A DNA stretch of 64,000 bases from Agrobacterium tumefaciens (GCF_005221325.1 NZ_CP039888.1:1798001-1862000); one strand, 5' to 3'; counted from the first letter of the stretch, positions 18,611 to 28,583 are shown. Notes: a model not told the origin generated them from the letters alone. Made by a program: numbers and translations.

Positions 18611-18952
18611 ATGAACGCTCCTTTAAAAATTGAATTGATGTCGCGCCTAGGCACTTTTCGCCCAAGTGACCGCACACATATAGAAAATGCGCTAAAATCC
18701 GTTCAAAGTAGACAGGTCGCCGTCGAAGCGATAACTGAGTTCGTCATCGGCTGGGAAAATGCCGACTGGCTTGAAGCTTATTCGATTGAGCGAATTGGAA
18801 AATGGCTTGCGAAAAACCAGTCTGCTGATGTTGTTGAAATTCTAAATGAATGGTCGCAAAAACCGCCGGTAAATGCGCGACAGGAAGCTCGCGCTGCGTT
18901 GTGTCGCGGCATCGAAATCGGCAAACAGCAAAAAGCGAACGAATTCGCCTGA
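18611..18952 (+). CDS. unrecognised 113-aa, probably all-helical protein
   Basis: GGAGAAGAAA directly before the ATG gives a good ribosome site. The protein is mostly predicted helix, with no signal peptide or membrane segment and no motif I know. Landmarks are RPSDRTHIENALKSVQSRQ, EFVIGWENADWLEAYSIERI and a Lys/Gln-rich tail. AT-rich DNA before it (18560-18600) may contain its own promoter. The pairing with the 170-aa gene and a shared terminator suggest a two-gene cargo unit inserted between ligA and recN. Confidence 0.7.
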   Translation: MNAPLKIELMSRLGTFRPSDRTHIENALKSVQSRQVAVEAITEFVIGWENADWLEAYSIERIGKWLAKNQSADVVEILNEWSQKPPVNARQEARAALCRGIEIGKQQKANEFA

Positions 18953-18977
18953 TACGTGTCAATATGGAATTTTTAGA

Positions 18978-19004
18978 GGCCTCGCTTGAAAAAGCGGGGC
19001 CTTT
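18978..19004 (+). terminator. terminator between the islet and recN
   Basis: Arms GGCCTCGCTT (18978-18987) and AAGCGGGGCC (18992-19001) form a 10-bp stem with one G-T pair and a GAAA loop, followed by TTTA. It ends the islet transcript and may also serve convergent recN, whose stop lies at its edge. Confidence 0.8.
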
Positions 19005-20676
19005 ATTCTTCAGCCGCCAACAATTTGATTGCCGCAGCCCGCGCCTCATCCGTCACAGAAGCCCCGGCCAGCATGCGGGCGATTTCTTCGGTGCGGTGTT
19101 TGGGTTCCATCGTCGCCACACGCGTGGCGATGCGCTCGGTGCCGTCGCCGGAGGGGCCTTTGGAAATGAGAAGATGGGTCGCCGCCCGTGCCGCTACCTG
19201 TGGTGCATGGGTGACGGACAGGACCTGTACGGTCTTCGACAGGCGGCGCAGCCGCTGGCCGATGGCATCTGCCACCGCGCCGCCGACGCCCGTATCGATT
19301 TCATCGAACACCAGGGTCGGTGCCGAACCGCGATCCGCCAGCGCCACTTTCAGGGCCAGCAGGAAGCGGGACAATTCGCCGCCCGACGCCACTTTCATGA
19401 TCGGCCCCGGCCGTGTGCCCGGATTGGTCTGGACGTGGAATTCCACCGTATCGATACCGTCAGCCGTCGCCTGCTCGGGATCGGACGTCACTTCGACGGT
19501 AAACCGCGCCCGCTCCAGCTTCAGCGCCGGAAGTTCGGCCATGACAGCCCCCGATAGCGCCTCCGCCGCATTGCGGCGCTTTTCGGAAAGCGATTGGGCG
19601 GCCCGGTCGAAATCGGCCTTCACCACACCGAGATTGGCCTCGAGCTTGCCGAGCTTTTCTTCACCGGCATCGAGATCGGCGAGATCGGCCACCATTTTTT
19701 CGGCAAGCGCCGGCAGGTCAGGCACGGCAACATTATATTTGCGGCCGGCAGCGCGCAGGGCGAACAACCGTTCTTCCACGCGCTCCAGCTCACGCGGATC
19801 GAATTCGGTGCGGCGCAGCGCCGCCTCCACTTCCATCTGCGCATTGGAAAGGTTCTCAAGCGCAGCATCCAGCAATTGTACGGTATCTTCCAGAAGACCG
19901 GGCGCTTCGTGGCTTTTGCGCTCCAGCCGGCGCATCATTGAGGCAATGACAGGCACGGGCGAAGCATTGCCATTCAGGAATTCGCTGGCTTCGGCAATAT
20001 CGCCGGCAATGCGTTCGGATTTCTGCATCACCGCCCGGCGCTCGGCCAGCTCATCCTCCTCACCGTCGCGCGGTGAGAGGGTTTCCAGCTCCTCGACGGA
20101 AGACCGCAGGTAATCCGCCTCGCGCGCCGCCGCCTCCACCTTGGCCCGGTGGGTCTTCAGGGCACGGTCGGCATCCTTCCAGGTGCGGTAGAGATCCTGA
20201 ACGGTGCGCGCCTCATCGCTCAACCCGGCAAAGGCATCAAGCAGGGTGCGATGGGCGTCGGTATCGACAAGCGCGCGGTCGTCATGCTGGCCGTGAATTT
20301 CAACCAGCATCTGCCCGAGCTGGCGCATCATCTGCACGCTCACGGCCTGATCGTTGACGTACGCCTTGGTTCGCCCGTCAGCGGATTGTACCCGGCGGAA
20401 AATAAGGTCGCCATCGTCATCAAGGCCGTTTTCGCGCAGGAGAAGCCGGGTGGGATGATCGTTTGGGACTTCGAAAGTGGCGGTCACCTGCCCCTTGTCT
20501 TCGCCATGGCGCACAAGGCCGCCATCACCACGACCGCCGAGCGCGAGTGAGAGACTGTCAAGCAGGATGGATTTGCCGGCGCCCGTTTCACCCGTCAATA
20601 CGGAAAGGCCCGCCTCGAAACTGAGGTCGAGCCTTTCAATCAGGACGATGTCGCGTATCGAGAGCTGGACCAGCAT
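19003..20676 (-). CDS. recN: DNA repair protein RecN
   Basis: An SMC-like ATPase for double-strand break repair. The 557-aa protein has the Walker A motif GETGAGKSILLDSLSLALGG at residues 29-48, a long central coiled-coil region, an ABC signature region SGGELSRFLLALKVAL, and Walker B LVFDEIDTGVGG. The length is as expected. bamD lies 15 bp upstream in the same direction, the arrangement common in Rhizobiales (lpxC, bamD, recN, ligA in order). Confidence 0.95.
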   Translation of the reverse strand: MLVQLSIRDIVLIERLDLSFEAGLSVLTGETGAGKSILLDSLSLALGGRGDGGLVRHGEDKGQVTATFEVPNDHPTRLLLRENGLDDDGDLIFRRVQSADGRTKAYVNDQAVSVQMMRQLGQMLVEIHGQHDDRALVDTDAHRTLLDAFAGLSDEARTVQDLYRTWKDADRALKTHRAKVEAAAREADYLRSSVEELETLSPRDGEEDELAERRAVMQKSERIAGDIAEASEFLNGNASPVPVIASMMRRLERKSHEAPGLLEDTVQLLDAALENLSNAQMEVEAALRRTEFDPRELERVEERLFALRAAGRKYNVAVPDLPALAEKMVADLADLDAGEEKLGKLEANLGVVKADFDRAAQSLSEKRRNAAEALSGAVMAELPALKLERARFTVEVTSDPEQATADGIDTVEFHVQTNPGTRPGPIMKVASGGELSRFLLALKVALADRGSAPTLVFDEIDTGVGGAVADAIGQRLRRLSKTVQVLSVTHAPQVAARAATHLLISKGPSGDGTERIATRVATMEPKHRTEEIARMLAGASVTDEARAAAIKLLAAEE

Positions 20677-20691
20677 GGCCTATGCCCCGTC

Positions 20692-21558
20692 TCAGGCGCC
20701 GATGAGCTTCTTGCCGGCGCGCGAAATCCAGGACCCCTTGTTTTCACGCGGCTCCAGGCCTTGGCCCTTCAGCAGCTTGTAGGAATCTGCATACCATTGG
20801 CTATCGGGATAGTTGTTGCCGAGAACGGCAGCCGCGGTCTGCGCTTCGTCCACCAGACCCATGGCGTAGTAGGCTTCGGTGAGACGCGCCAGCGCTTCCT
20901 CGATCTGGTTGGTATTCTGGTACTGCTCGATGACGATGCGGAAACGCGAAACGGCAGCGAGATATTCCTTGCGCTCAAGGTAATAACGGCCGACCTGCAT
21001 TTCACGGCCGGCGAGCTGGTCGCGCGCGAAACGAATCTTGGCCTGCGCATCGGCGACATATTCCGACGACGGATAGTCGTTGACAACCTTGTTCATCGCT
21101 TCGATCGTCCGCTGCGCGGCGCGCTGGTCCTGCGTGACGTCGGAAATCTGCTTCGAATAGGCAAGTCCGATCATGTACTGAACGTAAGCTGCATCCTTGG
21201 AGCGCGGATACTGCCGCAGGAAACGGCTGCCGGACGTGATGGCCACATCGTTCTTGTTGGTGCGCGTGGCAATGAAGGTCTGCATGACAAGCGCCTTCTG
21301 GCCCCATTCGGTGAAGGGGTACTGCTTGTCGATAGCCTCGAACTTGCGTGAGGCTTCCGTCATGTTGCCGGCGTTCATGTTGGCAAGACCTTGCTTGTAC
21401 AGAACATCAGGCGGATCGGTCTCGACGCCGAGCTTGGTAATGTCGATATCCGGATCGGACTGGCAGGCCGTGACGGCGACACTTGCGCCGACCAACATCA
21501 ACGAAACGGCGATCCCCCGCATCGTACCCTTCATTGCACCAGACCCTACATGCTTCAT
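20692..21558 (-). CDS. bamD: outer membrane protein assembly factor BamD (lipoprotein)
   Basis: An essential subunit of the BAM complex that inserts beta-barrel proteins into the outer membrane. The 288-aa protein has a lipoprotein signal ending in the lipobox VTAC, then TPR repeats (ASRKFEAIDKQYPFTEWG; VVNDYPSSEYVADAQ; YPDSQWYADSYKLL). ATG 21558 is chosen for its GTGGGAA ribosome site. ATG 21534 (MKGTMRG) gives an equally good signal peptide and cannot be excluded. It sits between lpxC and recN in the usual order. Confidence 0.92.
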   Translation of the reverse strand: MKHVGSGAMKGTMRGIAVSLMLVGASVAVTACQSDPDIDITKLGVETDPPDVLYKQGLANMNAGNMTEASRKFEAIDKQYPFTEWGQKALVMQTFIATRTNKNDVAITSGSRFLRQYPRSKDAAYVQYMIGLAYSKQISDVTQDQRAAQRTIEAMNKVVNDYPSSEYVADAQAKIRFARDQLAGREMQVGRYYLERKEYLAAVSRFRIVIEQYQNTNQIEEALARLTEAYYAMGLVDEAQTAAAVLGNNYPDSQWYADSYKLLKGQGLEPRENKGSWISRAGKKLIGA

Positions 21559-21736
21559 TCGACAGTTCCCACTTCCCGCGCAAATACATAAGCATCGGCT
21601 TTGCACTGGCGTTCTAGCCATAAAAGCATCCGCAGGGCAACGCAATGATGACGCATTAACGCATTTTTATGGCATCGGCCCATGCAATCGCACGATTATC
21701 GGGCGATAATATGCAACTTCCTGCCCCGCCTCACAA

Positions 21737-21763
21737 AAAAGCCGCCCCAAAGGAGCGGCTTTT
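21737..21763 (-). terminator. lpxC terminator
   Basis: AAAAGCCGC (21737-21745) and GCGGCTTTT (21755-21763) form a perfect 9-bp stem. Read on the minus strand, the stem runs into a stretch of six Ts. It follows the lpxC stop by about 30 bp and separates lpxC from bamD. Confidence 0.88.
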
Positions 21764-21791
21764 CCTGTCAATTGATAGCCTGCAAACAACC

Positions 21792-22748
21792 TTACGCAGA
21801 CCAGGGTGCAAATTCCGGCATGTTAACCGCAACGAATTCGCGCGCACGTACCTGATTGCGGGCAGCCGGCGCTTCGACGATCTCATAGGCCGAACGATCG
21901 CTCAGCAGTGCCTTCAGCGCATTCGCATTGACCTTGTGGCCGCCGCGATAGGAGCGGTAGCAGCCGATGAACTGCGCGCCGGCAAGCGCCAGGTCGCCCA
22001 CGGCGTCCAGCGTCTTGTGACGGACGAATTCGTCCTTGGCGTAACGCAGGCCTTCCATGTTGATGACGCTGTTGTCGTCGGAGATGACGACCGAATTCTC
22101 AAGCGAGGAACCGAGTGCATAACCGGCCGCCCACAGACGCTCCACGTCACGCATGAAGCCGAAAGTGCGGGCGCGCGACAGTTCATTCTTGAACGTCTCT
22201 GCCGTCAGATCGCCCTTCCAGGACTGTCTGCCGATCAGCGGCGTGTCGAAATCGATATCGACCTCGAAGCGCGTACCGTCATAGGGGCGAAACTCCGCCC
22301 AGGAAGCACCCGAATCGATGCGCACCGGCTTGGTGACGCGGATGTAACGGCGCTTCACACCGAGATTCTTGATGCCAACCGATTCGATCGCTTCGATGAA
22401 GGGAGCGGAGCTGCCGTCCATAATCGGCGCTTCAGGACCGTCAACCTCAACGATGAGGTTGTCGAGGCCCATGGCGTAGATGGCGGCCATGACGTGCTCG
22501 ATCGTCGCCACTGACTGGGATAGCGAACGGCCGAGCACGGTGCACAGATCGGTATTGCCGACATTGGCAGAAACCGCCTTCAACTCAGTGACGCTGCCAT
22601 TTTCATGAAGGCGCTGAAACAAAATGCCCGTTCCGGCTTCCGCGGGCTGGAACGTCATCGACACAGGATTGCCGGAATGCACGCCAATGCCTTTAAGCTG
22701 AACAGCATGTGCGATAGTTGTCTGAAATCCGAGCAGTCCGATGGTCAT
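21792..22748 (-). CDS. lpxC: UDP-3-O-acyl-N-acetylglucosamine deacetylase
   Basis: Catalyses the committed step of lipid A synthesis, a zinc-dependent deacetylation. The 318-aa protein has both zinc-site segments (IEHVMAA with His; HKTLDAVGDLAL with His and Asp), DGSSAPFIEAI, and the catalytic His of GGHKVNANAL. The start MTIGLLGFQTTIAHAV at 22748 matches the family's usual N-terminus; the frame upstream is open but has no homology-like content. Its own terminator lies downstream and an independent promoter region upstream after the ftsZ terminator. Confidence 0.95.
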   Translation of the reverse strand: MTIGLLGFQTTIAHAVQLKGIGVHSGNPVSMTFQPAEAGTGILFQRLHENGSVTELKAVSANVGNTDLCTVLGRSLSQSVATIEHVMAAIYAMGLDNLIVEVDGPEAPIMDGSSAPFIEAIESVGIKNLGVKRRYIRVTKPVRIDSGASWAEFRPYDGTRFEVDIDFDTPLIGRQSWKGDLTAETFKNELSRARTFGFMRDVERLWAAGYALGSSLENSVVISDDNSVINMEGLRYAKDEFVRHKTLDAVGDLALAGAQFIGCYRSYRGGHKVNANALKALLSDRSAYEIVEAPAARNQVRAREFVAVNMPEFAPWSA

Positions 22749-22935
22749 GCGTCTATGCCTTGTTTTGCAAACCGCGCCGTTTGAGCCAGCGCCGTTCAAG
22801 TTTTCAAGCCGGTTTTGGCAACCGGCCAAGTCCGTATTTTCCCTTACCCAGCCTCATACATACGCACATGTAGGTGCCACGACAAATCACTGTTCGTTTC
22901 GGATTGTTACATGCACAAACCATTGAAAACGCAAA

Positions 22936-22950
22936 TTAATTTAGTGTTAA
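22936..22950. promoter_or_regulatory. candidate CtrA binding site upstream of lpxC
   Basis: TTAA-N7-TTAA occurs exactly (TTAATTTAGTGTTAA), the consensus full site of the alphaproteobacterial cell-cycle regulator CtrA. It is about 190 bp upstream of the lpxC start and downstream of the ftsZ terminator. The surrounding DNA is AT-rich, so a chance match is possible. Confidence 0.5.
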
Positions 22951-22966
22951 TAACGTAAAATAAACA

Positions 22967-22996
22967 AAACGCCCGGATCGTGAGATCCGGGCGTTT
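22967..22996 (-). terminator. ftsZ terminator
   Basis: A perfect 13-bp stem (AAACGCCCGGATC at 22967-22979 with its complement at 22984-22996, loop GTGA). On the minus strand it is followed by a T-rich tail. It closes the ddl-ftsQ-ftsA-ftsZ block. Confidence 0.9.
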
Positions 22997-23018
22997 CGAA
23001 GGACGTATGGAATCGCCT

Positions 23019-24773
23019 TTAGTTGGACTGGCGGCGCAGGAAGGCCGGGATTTCCAGCTGGTCGTCGTCGTGATGGCTGGACGAGGAAGGCGTTGCGCGG
23101 CCGTGGTCGTCAAGCTGTCCGCGACGCGGTGCGTAGAGGCTTGCTTCGGGCGAAAGCGGCGCGCGGCGCTGCTGCGGAGCCATGCTCGGCGCATCCATCA
23201 TGTCGGATGGAACTTCTTCTTCTTCGCGGCGACCAAGCGAGTTGGTGATGCGCTTCAGAAGACCCATCGGGCCACGCTCTTCCTGTGCGACAGGCGTAGC
23301 GCGATCACGGTGATCCATCTCGGCCTTCACGACCGGCGGGAAGTCTTCAACCTTCGGCATGCGCACCGGCTCGGGCTGGCGGGCAACCGGGGCCGGCTCC
23401 TGATAGACCGGAGCCTGCGGCTGCTGCATGCGCGGCGCCGGAGCGGCAACCTGTTCCGGAGCATGGTAGACCGGCGCCTGAGCAACCGGGGCCGGAGCGG
23501 CCTGCTGAACCGGCTGGGCCGGACGAAGAGCCGCCGGCGCTTCAGCCGGAGCGGATGCGAACAGCTTGCTCTGCGGACGGAAGTCCTGAGACGGCTGCTG
23601 GTGTGCGGCAAAACCGAGTTCGCGTTCCATCTCAGCTTCCGCCGAACGGATGGTCTGGGCGATCTGGTCTACGGTCTTTGGTGCCTGCGATACTGCATGT
23701 GCAGGCTGAACTGCGGCCGGAGCGGGAGCAACGGCCGCGGAAGGACGGATAAGCGGCTTGGCGGCAGCTGCGCGCATTTCGGCAACGTTCTGTTCGCCGA
23801 TGCCCGCGACGCGGTCAATGCCGGTCGCCACGACGGAAACGCGGATGAGACCTTCCAGAGCCTCGTCGAAGGTTGCGCCGAGGATGATGTTGGCATCGGG
23901 ATCGACTTCTTCGCGGATACGGGTGGCAGCTTCGTCGACTTCGAACAGGGTAAGGTCGCGACCGCCGGTGATGGAGATCAGCAGGCCCTGTGCGCCCTTC
24001 ATCGAGGTTTCGTCGAGCAGCGGGTTGGCGATTGCCGCTTCCGCAGCCTGCATTGCGCGGCCCGGACCGGAAGCCTCACCGGTGCCCATCATTGCGCGGC
24101 CCATTTCACGCATGACCGAGCGAACGTCGGCGAAGTCAAGGTTGATGAGACCTTCCTTCACCATCAGATCGGTGATGCAGGCAACGCCGGAGTAGAGAAC
24201 CTGGTCAGCCATGGCGAAGGCGTCAGCGAAGGTCGTCTTGTCGTTGGCAATGCGGAAGAGGTTCTGGTTGGGAATGACGATCAGCGTATCGACGGACTTC
24301 TGCAGTTCCTCGATGCCCTGCTCGGCCAGACGCATGCGGCGGCCGCCTTCGAAATGGAAAGGCTTGGTTACGACGCCAACCGTCAGGATGCCCTTATTGC
24401 GGGCCGCCTGTGCGACCACCGGGGCAGCGCCGGTGCCGGTGCCGCCGCCCATGCCGGCGGTGACGAAGCACATGTGGGTGCCGTTCAGGTGGTCGATGAT
24501 CTCATCGATGCATTCTTCAGCGGCGGCGCGGCCGACTTCCGGCTGCGAACCGGCGCCGAGACCCTCGGTGACGTTGACGCCGAGCTGGATGACCCGGTCT
24601 GCCTTCGTCATGGTCAGCGCCTGCGCATCCGTGTTGGCGACGACGAAGTCGACGCCCTGGAGGCCGGCCGTGATCATGTTGTTGACAGCGTTACCGCCGC
24701 CGCCGCCCACACCAAAAACAGTGATGCGTGGCTTCAGCTCGGTGATATCAGGCTTTTGCAGCTGTATCGTCAT
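23019..24773 (-). CDS. ftsZ: cell division GTPase FtsZ
   Basis: A tubulin-like GTPase that forms the Z ring at midcell. The 584-aa protein has [12 protein letters not shown] at 21-33, the tubulin signature [13 protein letters not shown] at 109-121, and a complete GTPase core to about residue 320. A long Pro/Ala/Gln-rich linker follows ([12 protein letters not shown] and similar), then the C-terminal binding peptide ending [13 protein letters not shown]. The linker makes it about 200 residues longer than E. coli FtsZ, as is usual in Rhizobiales. It is the last gene of its block and is followed by a strong terminator. Confidence 0.97.
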   Translation of the reverse strand: MTIQLQKPDITELKPRITVFGVGGGGGNAVNNMITAGLQGVDFVVANTDAQALTMTKADRVIQLGVNVTEGLGAGSQPEVGRAAAEECIDEIIDHLNGTHMCFVTAGMGGGTGTGAAPVVAQAARNKGILTVGVVTKPFHFEGGRRMRLAEQGIEELQKSVDTLIVIPNQNLFRIANDKTTFADAFAMADQVLYSGVACITDLMVKEGLINLDFADVRSVMREMGRAMMGTGEASGPGRAMQAAEAAIANPLLDETSMKGAQGLLISITGGRDLTLFEVDEAATRIREEVDPDANIILGATFDEALEGLIRVSVVATGIDRVAGIGEQNVAEMRAAAAKPLIRPSAAVAPAPAAVQPAHAVSQAPKTVDQIAQTIRSAEAEMERELGFAAHQQPSQDFRPQSKLFASAPAEAPAALRPAQPVQQAAPAPVAQAPVYHAPEQVAAPAPRMQQPQAPVYQEPAPVARQPEPVRMPKVEDFPPVVKAEMDHRDRATPVAQEERGPMGLLKRITNSLGRREEEEVPSDMMDAPSMAPQQRRAPLSPEASLYAPRRGQLDDHGRATPSSSSHHDDDQLEIPAFLRRQSN

Positions 24774-24865
24774 TTTACCATTCCTTCTTTCTCTGGCCGC
24801 ATCGCCCCGCTGGCCGATTCTTGAAAACTCAACTCGGAAACCTCCGGCTTACGCCACGAGGCCAC

Positions 24866-26197
24866 TCAAAAACTCTCTTTCAGCCATTGCCCCACTCGGG
24901 CTATCCGGCCGCTACCCGTACCAAACGGCGAGAACATTCCGCCTTGCGCCGCATGAATTTCGATGTCCGCCACCTGTGGATAGATCATCAGTCCGCAGGC
25001 GGTTGAAAATGCCGGTCCCTTGGCCGCCACCGGAAGACCGGCTACGCCCATGGGGCGGCCGATACGAACGTTGCGGGCGAGAATGCGCCGTGCCGTTTCC
25101 GGCAGCCCCGTCAGCTGGCTTGCGCCGCCGGTCAGGACAACGCGCTTGCCGACGATGGGGCTGAAGCCGGACTTCTGGATACGATCACGGATCAATTCCA
25201 GCGTCTCTTCGATACGCGCCCGCACGATGCGGGTTACAAGTGCTCTTGAAACTTGCGATGGCTGATCGCGATCGTCTTCGCCAATCGGCGGGATCGAAAT
25301 CATGTCGCGCTCATCCGCGCCATTCAGCAAAGCCGAACCATGCACCACCTTCAGTCTCTCCGCATCTTCGATTCGTGTCGAGAGGCCTCGTGCAAGATCT
25401 GTCGTAACGTGATGGCCGCCAAGGCCAATCGCGTCGGTGTGAATGAGCCGGCCTTCGGCAAAAACCGAGATCGTCGTGGTACCGCCGCCCATGTCGATGG
25501 CAGCACAACCAAGTTCGACTTCGTCATCCACCAGCGCTGCAAGACCGCTGGCATAGGGCGTCGCCACCATGCCTTCGACGGACAGATGCGCGCGGTTGAC
25601 GCAAAGCTCGAGGTTCTTCAGCGCCGTGCGCTCGACGGTCACCACATGCATGTCAACGCCAAGAAGATCGCCATACATGGAGAGCGGATCGCGAATACCG
25701 CGCTCGCCATCCAGCGAATAACCTGTTGGCAGCGAATGCAGGATCGCCCGGTCCTGGCGCATGGACTGCTGGCTTGCGGCCACCAGAACCTTGCGCAGGT
25801 CGCTTGCTTCCACTTCCTGTCCGCCGAGATCGATGCTCGCAGTGTAGATATCGCTCGCCAGCCGTCCGGCCGAAACATTGACGATCAGGCTATCGACGGT
25901 CAGGCCCGCCATGCGCTCGGCCGCATCGACCGAAAGACGGATCACGCCTTCGAGCGCGTCAAGATCGGCGATCACGCCGGATTTTACGCCGCGCGACCGC
26001 TGATGGCCGATGCCGATGATTTCCACCTTGTGGGTGCGGCCGGGCAGAATTTCGCTTTCCTGGCGCGGCGTCAGCCGGCCGATCATGCACACGACCTTGG
26101 TCGAGCCGATGTCCAGCACCGAAACGATGTGACTGCGCTTGGAGGAAAGCGGCTTCAGACGAGGCAGGCCGAAATGGGAAGAACCGAAAAAGCTCAT
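24866..26197 (-). CDS. ftsA: cell division protein FtsA
   Basis: An actin-like ATPase that ties FtsZ to the membrane and recruits the divisome. The 443-aa protein has the actin-family phosphate loop VLDIGSTKVVCMIGRL, the SHS2-type 1C domain near HKVEIIGIGHQRSRGVKSG, the second phosphate motif AIDMGGGTTTISVF, and an adenosine motif VVLTGGASQLTGL. It ends in the amphipathic membrane-targeting helix SGRIARVGQWLKESF. It overlaps ftsQ by 4 bp and ftsZ follows after 92 bp. Confidence 0.96.
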   Translation of the reverse strand: MSFFGSSHFGLPRLKPLSSKRSHIVSVLDIGSTKVVCMIGRLTPRQESEILPGRTHKVEIIGIGHQRSRGVKSGVIADLDALEGVIRLSVDAAERMAGLTVDSLIVNVSAGRLASDIYTASIDLGGQEVEASDLRKVLVAASQQSMRQDRAILHSLPTGYSLDGERGIRDPLSMYGDLLGVDMHVVTVERTALKNLELCVNRAHLSVEGMVATPYASGLAALVDDEVELGCAAIDMGGGTTTISVFAEGRLIHTDAIGLGGHHVTTDLARGLSTRIEDAERLKVVHGSALLNGADERDMISIPPIGEDDRDQPSQVSRALVTRIVRARIEETLELIRDRIQKSGFSPIVGKRVVLTGGASQLTGLPETARRILARNVRIGRPMGVAGLPVAAKGPAFSTACGLMIYPQVADIEIHAAQGGMFSPFGTGSGRIARVGQWLKESF

Positions 26198-27126
26198 GTG
26201 TTCTTCTCCGCTTTCTTGAGCGCCTTCGTGCGTGCATCGACTGCCGTCTGGCGGCGTTCGGCTGCACCTTCGGTCAACTGGATCGTGGTGCGGTCCGTCA
26301 GACGCAGGTCCACAGCTGCGACATCGCGCGACAGGACCTTTTCCTCGAGATCGAGCCGCGCCAGCAATTGCAGCGCCTGCGGCAAGTTTTCTTCCGGCAG
26401 CTTGACGACGATGCCGTTATCGAGATGCAGATCCCAGCGGCGGCCGGCAATGCGCACATAGGCGCGGACGCGGTTGCGGATTTCCGGCCAATCGGCCAGT
26501 TGTTCGACGAAACCAGCGGCACCCGTTTCCGCGTCACGTCCGACAAAGAGCGGCAGGGCAGCGAATTTATTGTCACGCAGCGGCGCGATGACACTGCCGC
26601 TCTTTTCGATCAGCGACAGTTCCGTGCCGTGCTGCCAGATACCGAAGGCCTGGCGTTCCTTCAGGCGAACCTCGACCGTCTTCGGATAGACCTTGCGGAT
26701 ATCGACGTCTTCCACCCAGGGAAGCTGGACGAGTTTGCGGCGCGCCGCGTCAATATCAAGCGCAATCAGGGAGGTGCTGCCGTCGAGGCCGAGAAGCTGG
26801 AAGACATCGATTTCCGAGGTCTGCAAATTGCCGGAGACCTTCACGTCCTCGACCGCAAAGCCCGCAGCCGACGTCGTGGTCTGGGTGACGATGTTGGTGT
26901 GGCCGCCGAGCGACATGCCGTAAAGCCCGATCATCGCGTAAAAGGCGACGGCCGAAATCGTGCCGGTATGGGCGGGAATGTGGATGCGTCCGGTCGCAAG
27001 GCTGACACCGAAACGCACGAAGCGACGCAGCGGACGCGGCAGCACCCTGCGATCGTCGGCATTGGCCGTCGCCGCATATTGCTCGCGCTTTTTTGCCGTC
27101 GACTTTTTGCCGGTCACCGCAAACAC
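26194..27126 (-). CDS. ftsQ: cell division protein FtsQ
   Basis: A bitopic divisome scaffold protein linking FtsA/FtsK to FtsL-FtsB. The 310-aa protein has a basic cytoplasmic N-terminus, a transmembrane helix near residues 57-75 ([19 protein letters not shown]), a POTRA domain ([39 protein letters not shown]) and the FtsQ beta domain. The C-terminal tail is highly charged. It overlaps the 3' end of ddl by 13 bp and ftsA by 4 bp, so it is translationally coupled on both sides. Confidence 0.94.
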   Translation of the reverse strand: MFAVTGKKSTAKKREQYAATANADDRRVLPRPLRRFVRFGVSLATGRIHIPAHTGTISAVAFYAMIGLYGMSLGGHTNIVTQTTTSAAGFAVEDVKVSGNLQTSEIDVFQLLGLDGSTSLIALDIDAARRKLVQLPWVEDVDIRKVYPKTVEVRLKERQAFGIWQHGTELSLIEKSGSVIAPLRDNKFAALPLFVGRDAETGAAGFVEQLADWPEIRNRVRAYVRIAGRRWDLHLDNGIVVKLPEENLPQALQLLARLDLEEKVLSRDVAAVDLRLTDRTTIQLTEGAAERRQTAVDARTKALKKAEKNT

Positions 27127-28040
27127 GAAGCGTCCTCCACCATCCAGCTGACAAGGTCACCAAAGGAGCGGCCAGCATGGGCCGCCATTTCCGGCACCAG
27201 GGAGGTCGGCGTCATGCCCGGCTGCGTATTCACTTCAAGCCAGATAACTTCGCCATCTTCTGAGAAGCGGTCGTCGTAACGAAAGTCTGAACGGCTTACG
27301 CCACGGCACCCGATCGCCTGATGCGCCATAACCGCCAATGTTTGAATCTTTTGGTAAATTTTCGGTGAAATTTCTGCGGGAATGACATGTTTCGAGCCAC
27401 CGGCCGCGTATTTCGCATCGTAATCATAGAAATTGTGACCTAGCGGCACCACTTCGGTGACGCCCAGCGCCTCACCATCGAGCACGCCGCAGGTCAGTTC
27501 GCGACCATGGATATAGCGCTCGACCATGACTTGATCGCCATAACGCCATTCAGACGAGGTGAGGATTTGCGGCGGATGCGACTGGTCTTCCTTGACGATG
27601 ACCACACCGAAACTCGAACCTTCACGCACCGGCTTCACCACATAGGGCGGCGCAAGAGGGTGTTCGCTGGTGAAATCGAAGCGGTTCATGACGCGCTCTG
27701 CAGCAACCGGGACGCCTGCTGCCGCGGCAACCTTCTTGGCCTGCGCCTTGTCCATGGCAAGGGCGGAAGCCAGCACGCCGGAATGCGTATAGGGAATGGC
27801 CAGATATTCGAGAATGCCCTGAATGGTGCCGTCTTCACCGAAAGGGCCGTGCAGCGCATTGAAGGCGACATCCGGGCGCAACTCATCGAGCACGGCAGCG
27901 ACATCGCGCCCTACATCGACCCGGGTGACCTTGTAGCCCTCGCCCTCAAGTGCAAGCGCGCAAGCGTTGCCCGACGACAGGCTGACCGGCCGCTCCGACG
28001 AAAACCCACCCAAAAGAACAGCTACGTGCTTGCCGCCCAT
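27114..28040 (-). CDS. ddl: D-alanine--D-alanine ligase
   Basis: An ATP-grasp ligase making the D-Ala-D-Ala dipeptide for peptidoglycan. The 308-aa protein has [19 protein letters not shown] near the start, [47 protein letters not shown], and a metal site in [17 protein letters not shown]. The start MGGKHVAV at 28040 is preceded by AGAGGG; upstream in-frame ATG 28118 adds a tail without homology. It heads the ddl-ftsQ-ftsA-ftsZ block. Confidence 0.95.
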   Translation of the reverse strand: MGGKHVAVLLGGFSSERPVSLSSGNACALALEGEGYKVTRVDVGRDVAAVLDELRPDVAFNALHGPFGEDGTIQGILEYLAIPYTHSGVLASALAMDKAQAKKVAAAAGVPVAAERVMNRFDFTSEHPLAPPYVVKPVREGSSFGVVIVKEDQSHPPQILTSSEWRYGDQVMVERYIHGRELTCGVLDGEALGVTEVVPLGHNFYDYDAKYAAGGSKHVIPAEISPKIYQKIQTLAVMAHQAIGCRGVSRSDFRYDDRFSEDGEVIWLEVNTQPGMTPTSLVPEMAAHAGRSFGDLVSWMVEDASCLR

Positions 28041-28143
28041 CGAACCCTCTGACACCAACTCTCCGTTACGAACCAAGCCCGAACCGACCGAATTTGACGG
28101 ACGGTGATTCTGGCACATGACCCTTGAGATCAGTTAAACGCCA

Positions 28144-28167
28144 TTAAGGTTAATGAATCGTTTACTT
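28144..28167 (-). promoter_or_regulatory. shared 24-bp element upstream of ddl (CtrA-like)
   Basis: Starts TTAAGGTTAATG and contains TTAA-N7-TTTAC (28150-28165), one base from the CtrA full site TTAA-N7-TTAAC. It is 21/24 identical, in the same orientation, to 45179-45202 upstream of mraZ; the differences are at positions 6, 11 and 16. Its near edge is 104 bp from the ddl start. Confidence 0.6.
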
Positions 28168-28533
28168 TCGTTAACCGCCGCGTCCAACATGCCGAGTTCC
28201 GTTAAAGAATCAGCATCGATCCGGATTCCCTCCTTGGAATCAGAGAGTTGCGCGGATTGCAACATGCAGGTTTTCAATGATCGGAAATAAAACCGTCCTG
28301 GCGGGTTCGCCACTTCGCGACGAAGGCAAGGTCGAAACGTTAACAGGCGAGCTTATTCCCCAGACAAAATTATCTGGCGTTTCAGCGTTTTAAATCCACG
28401 GCCTGAATCAGTCTCTCAATCGCAGCGCAGTGACCGGCAGTGCACTGTGAGGCCCGCCGTGTTCAACAATCACATTATTTGCATTATTTCTTTTTTAGCA
28501 TTCCATAGGAACAAAAATTGCGTTAACGCAGAC

Positions 28534-28550
28534 ATGCCTTCCTAAGGCAT
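28534..28550 (+). promoter_or_regulatory. inverted repeat upstream of the MFS gene
   Basis: ATGCCTT-CCT-AAGGCAT, 33 bp before the MFS start codon. It may be an operator or a leader hairpin. It is too short to assign. Confidence 0.35.
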
Positions 28551-28583
28551 GACATTCCAATCATCTGAAATGGAACCCAAACC

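Larger units (their letters stand above)
28041..28583. promoter_or_regulatory. 543-bp intergenic region between ddl and the MFS gene
   Basis: Divergent control region. It holds a cluster of TTAA words at 28134-28175, including the element at 28144-28167 shared with the mraZ upstream region, and an inverted repeat close to the MFS gene. The 28270-28530 section has no gene that I can support, but it is AT-rich near 28465-28520 and likely carries the promoter of the MFS gene. Confidence 0.6.

Noticed and set aside
22980..24824. Open frame of more than 600 codons on the plus strand opposite ftsZ
   Set aside because: It mirrors ftsZ codon by codon in high-GC DNA; its product is Arg/Gly/His-rich with no domain, so it is a shadow of ftsZ.
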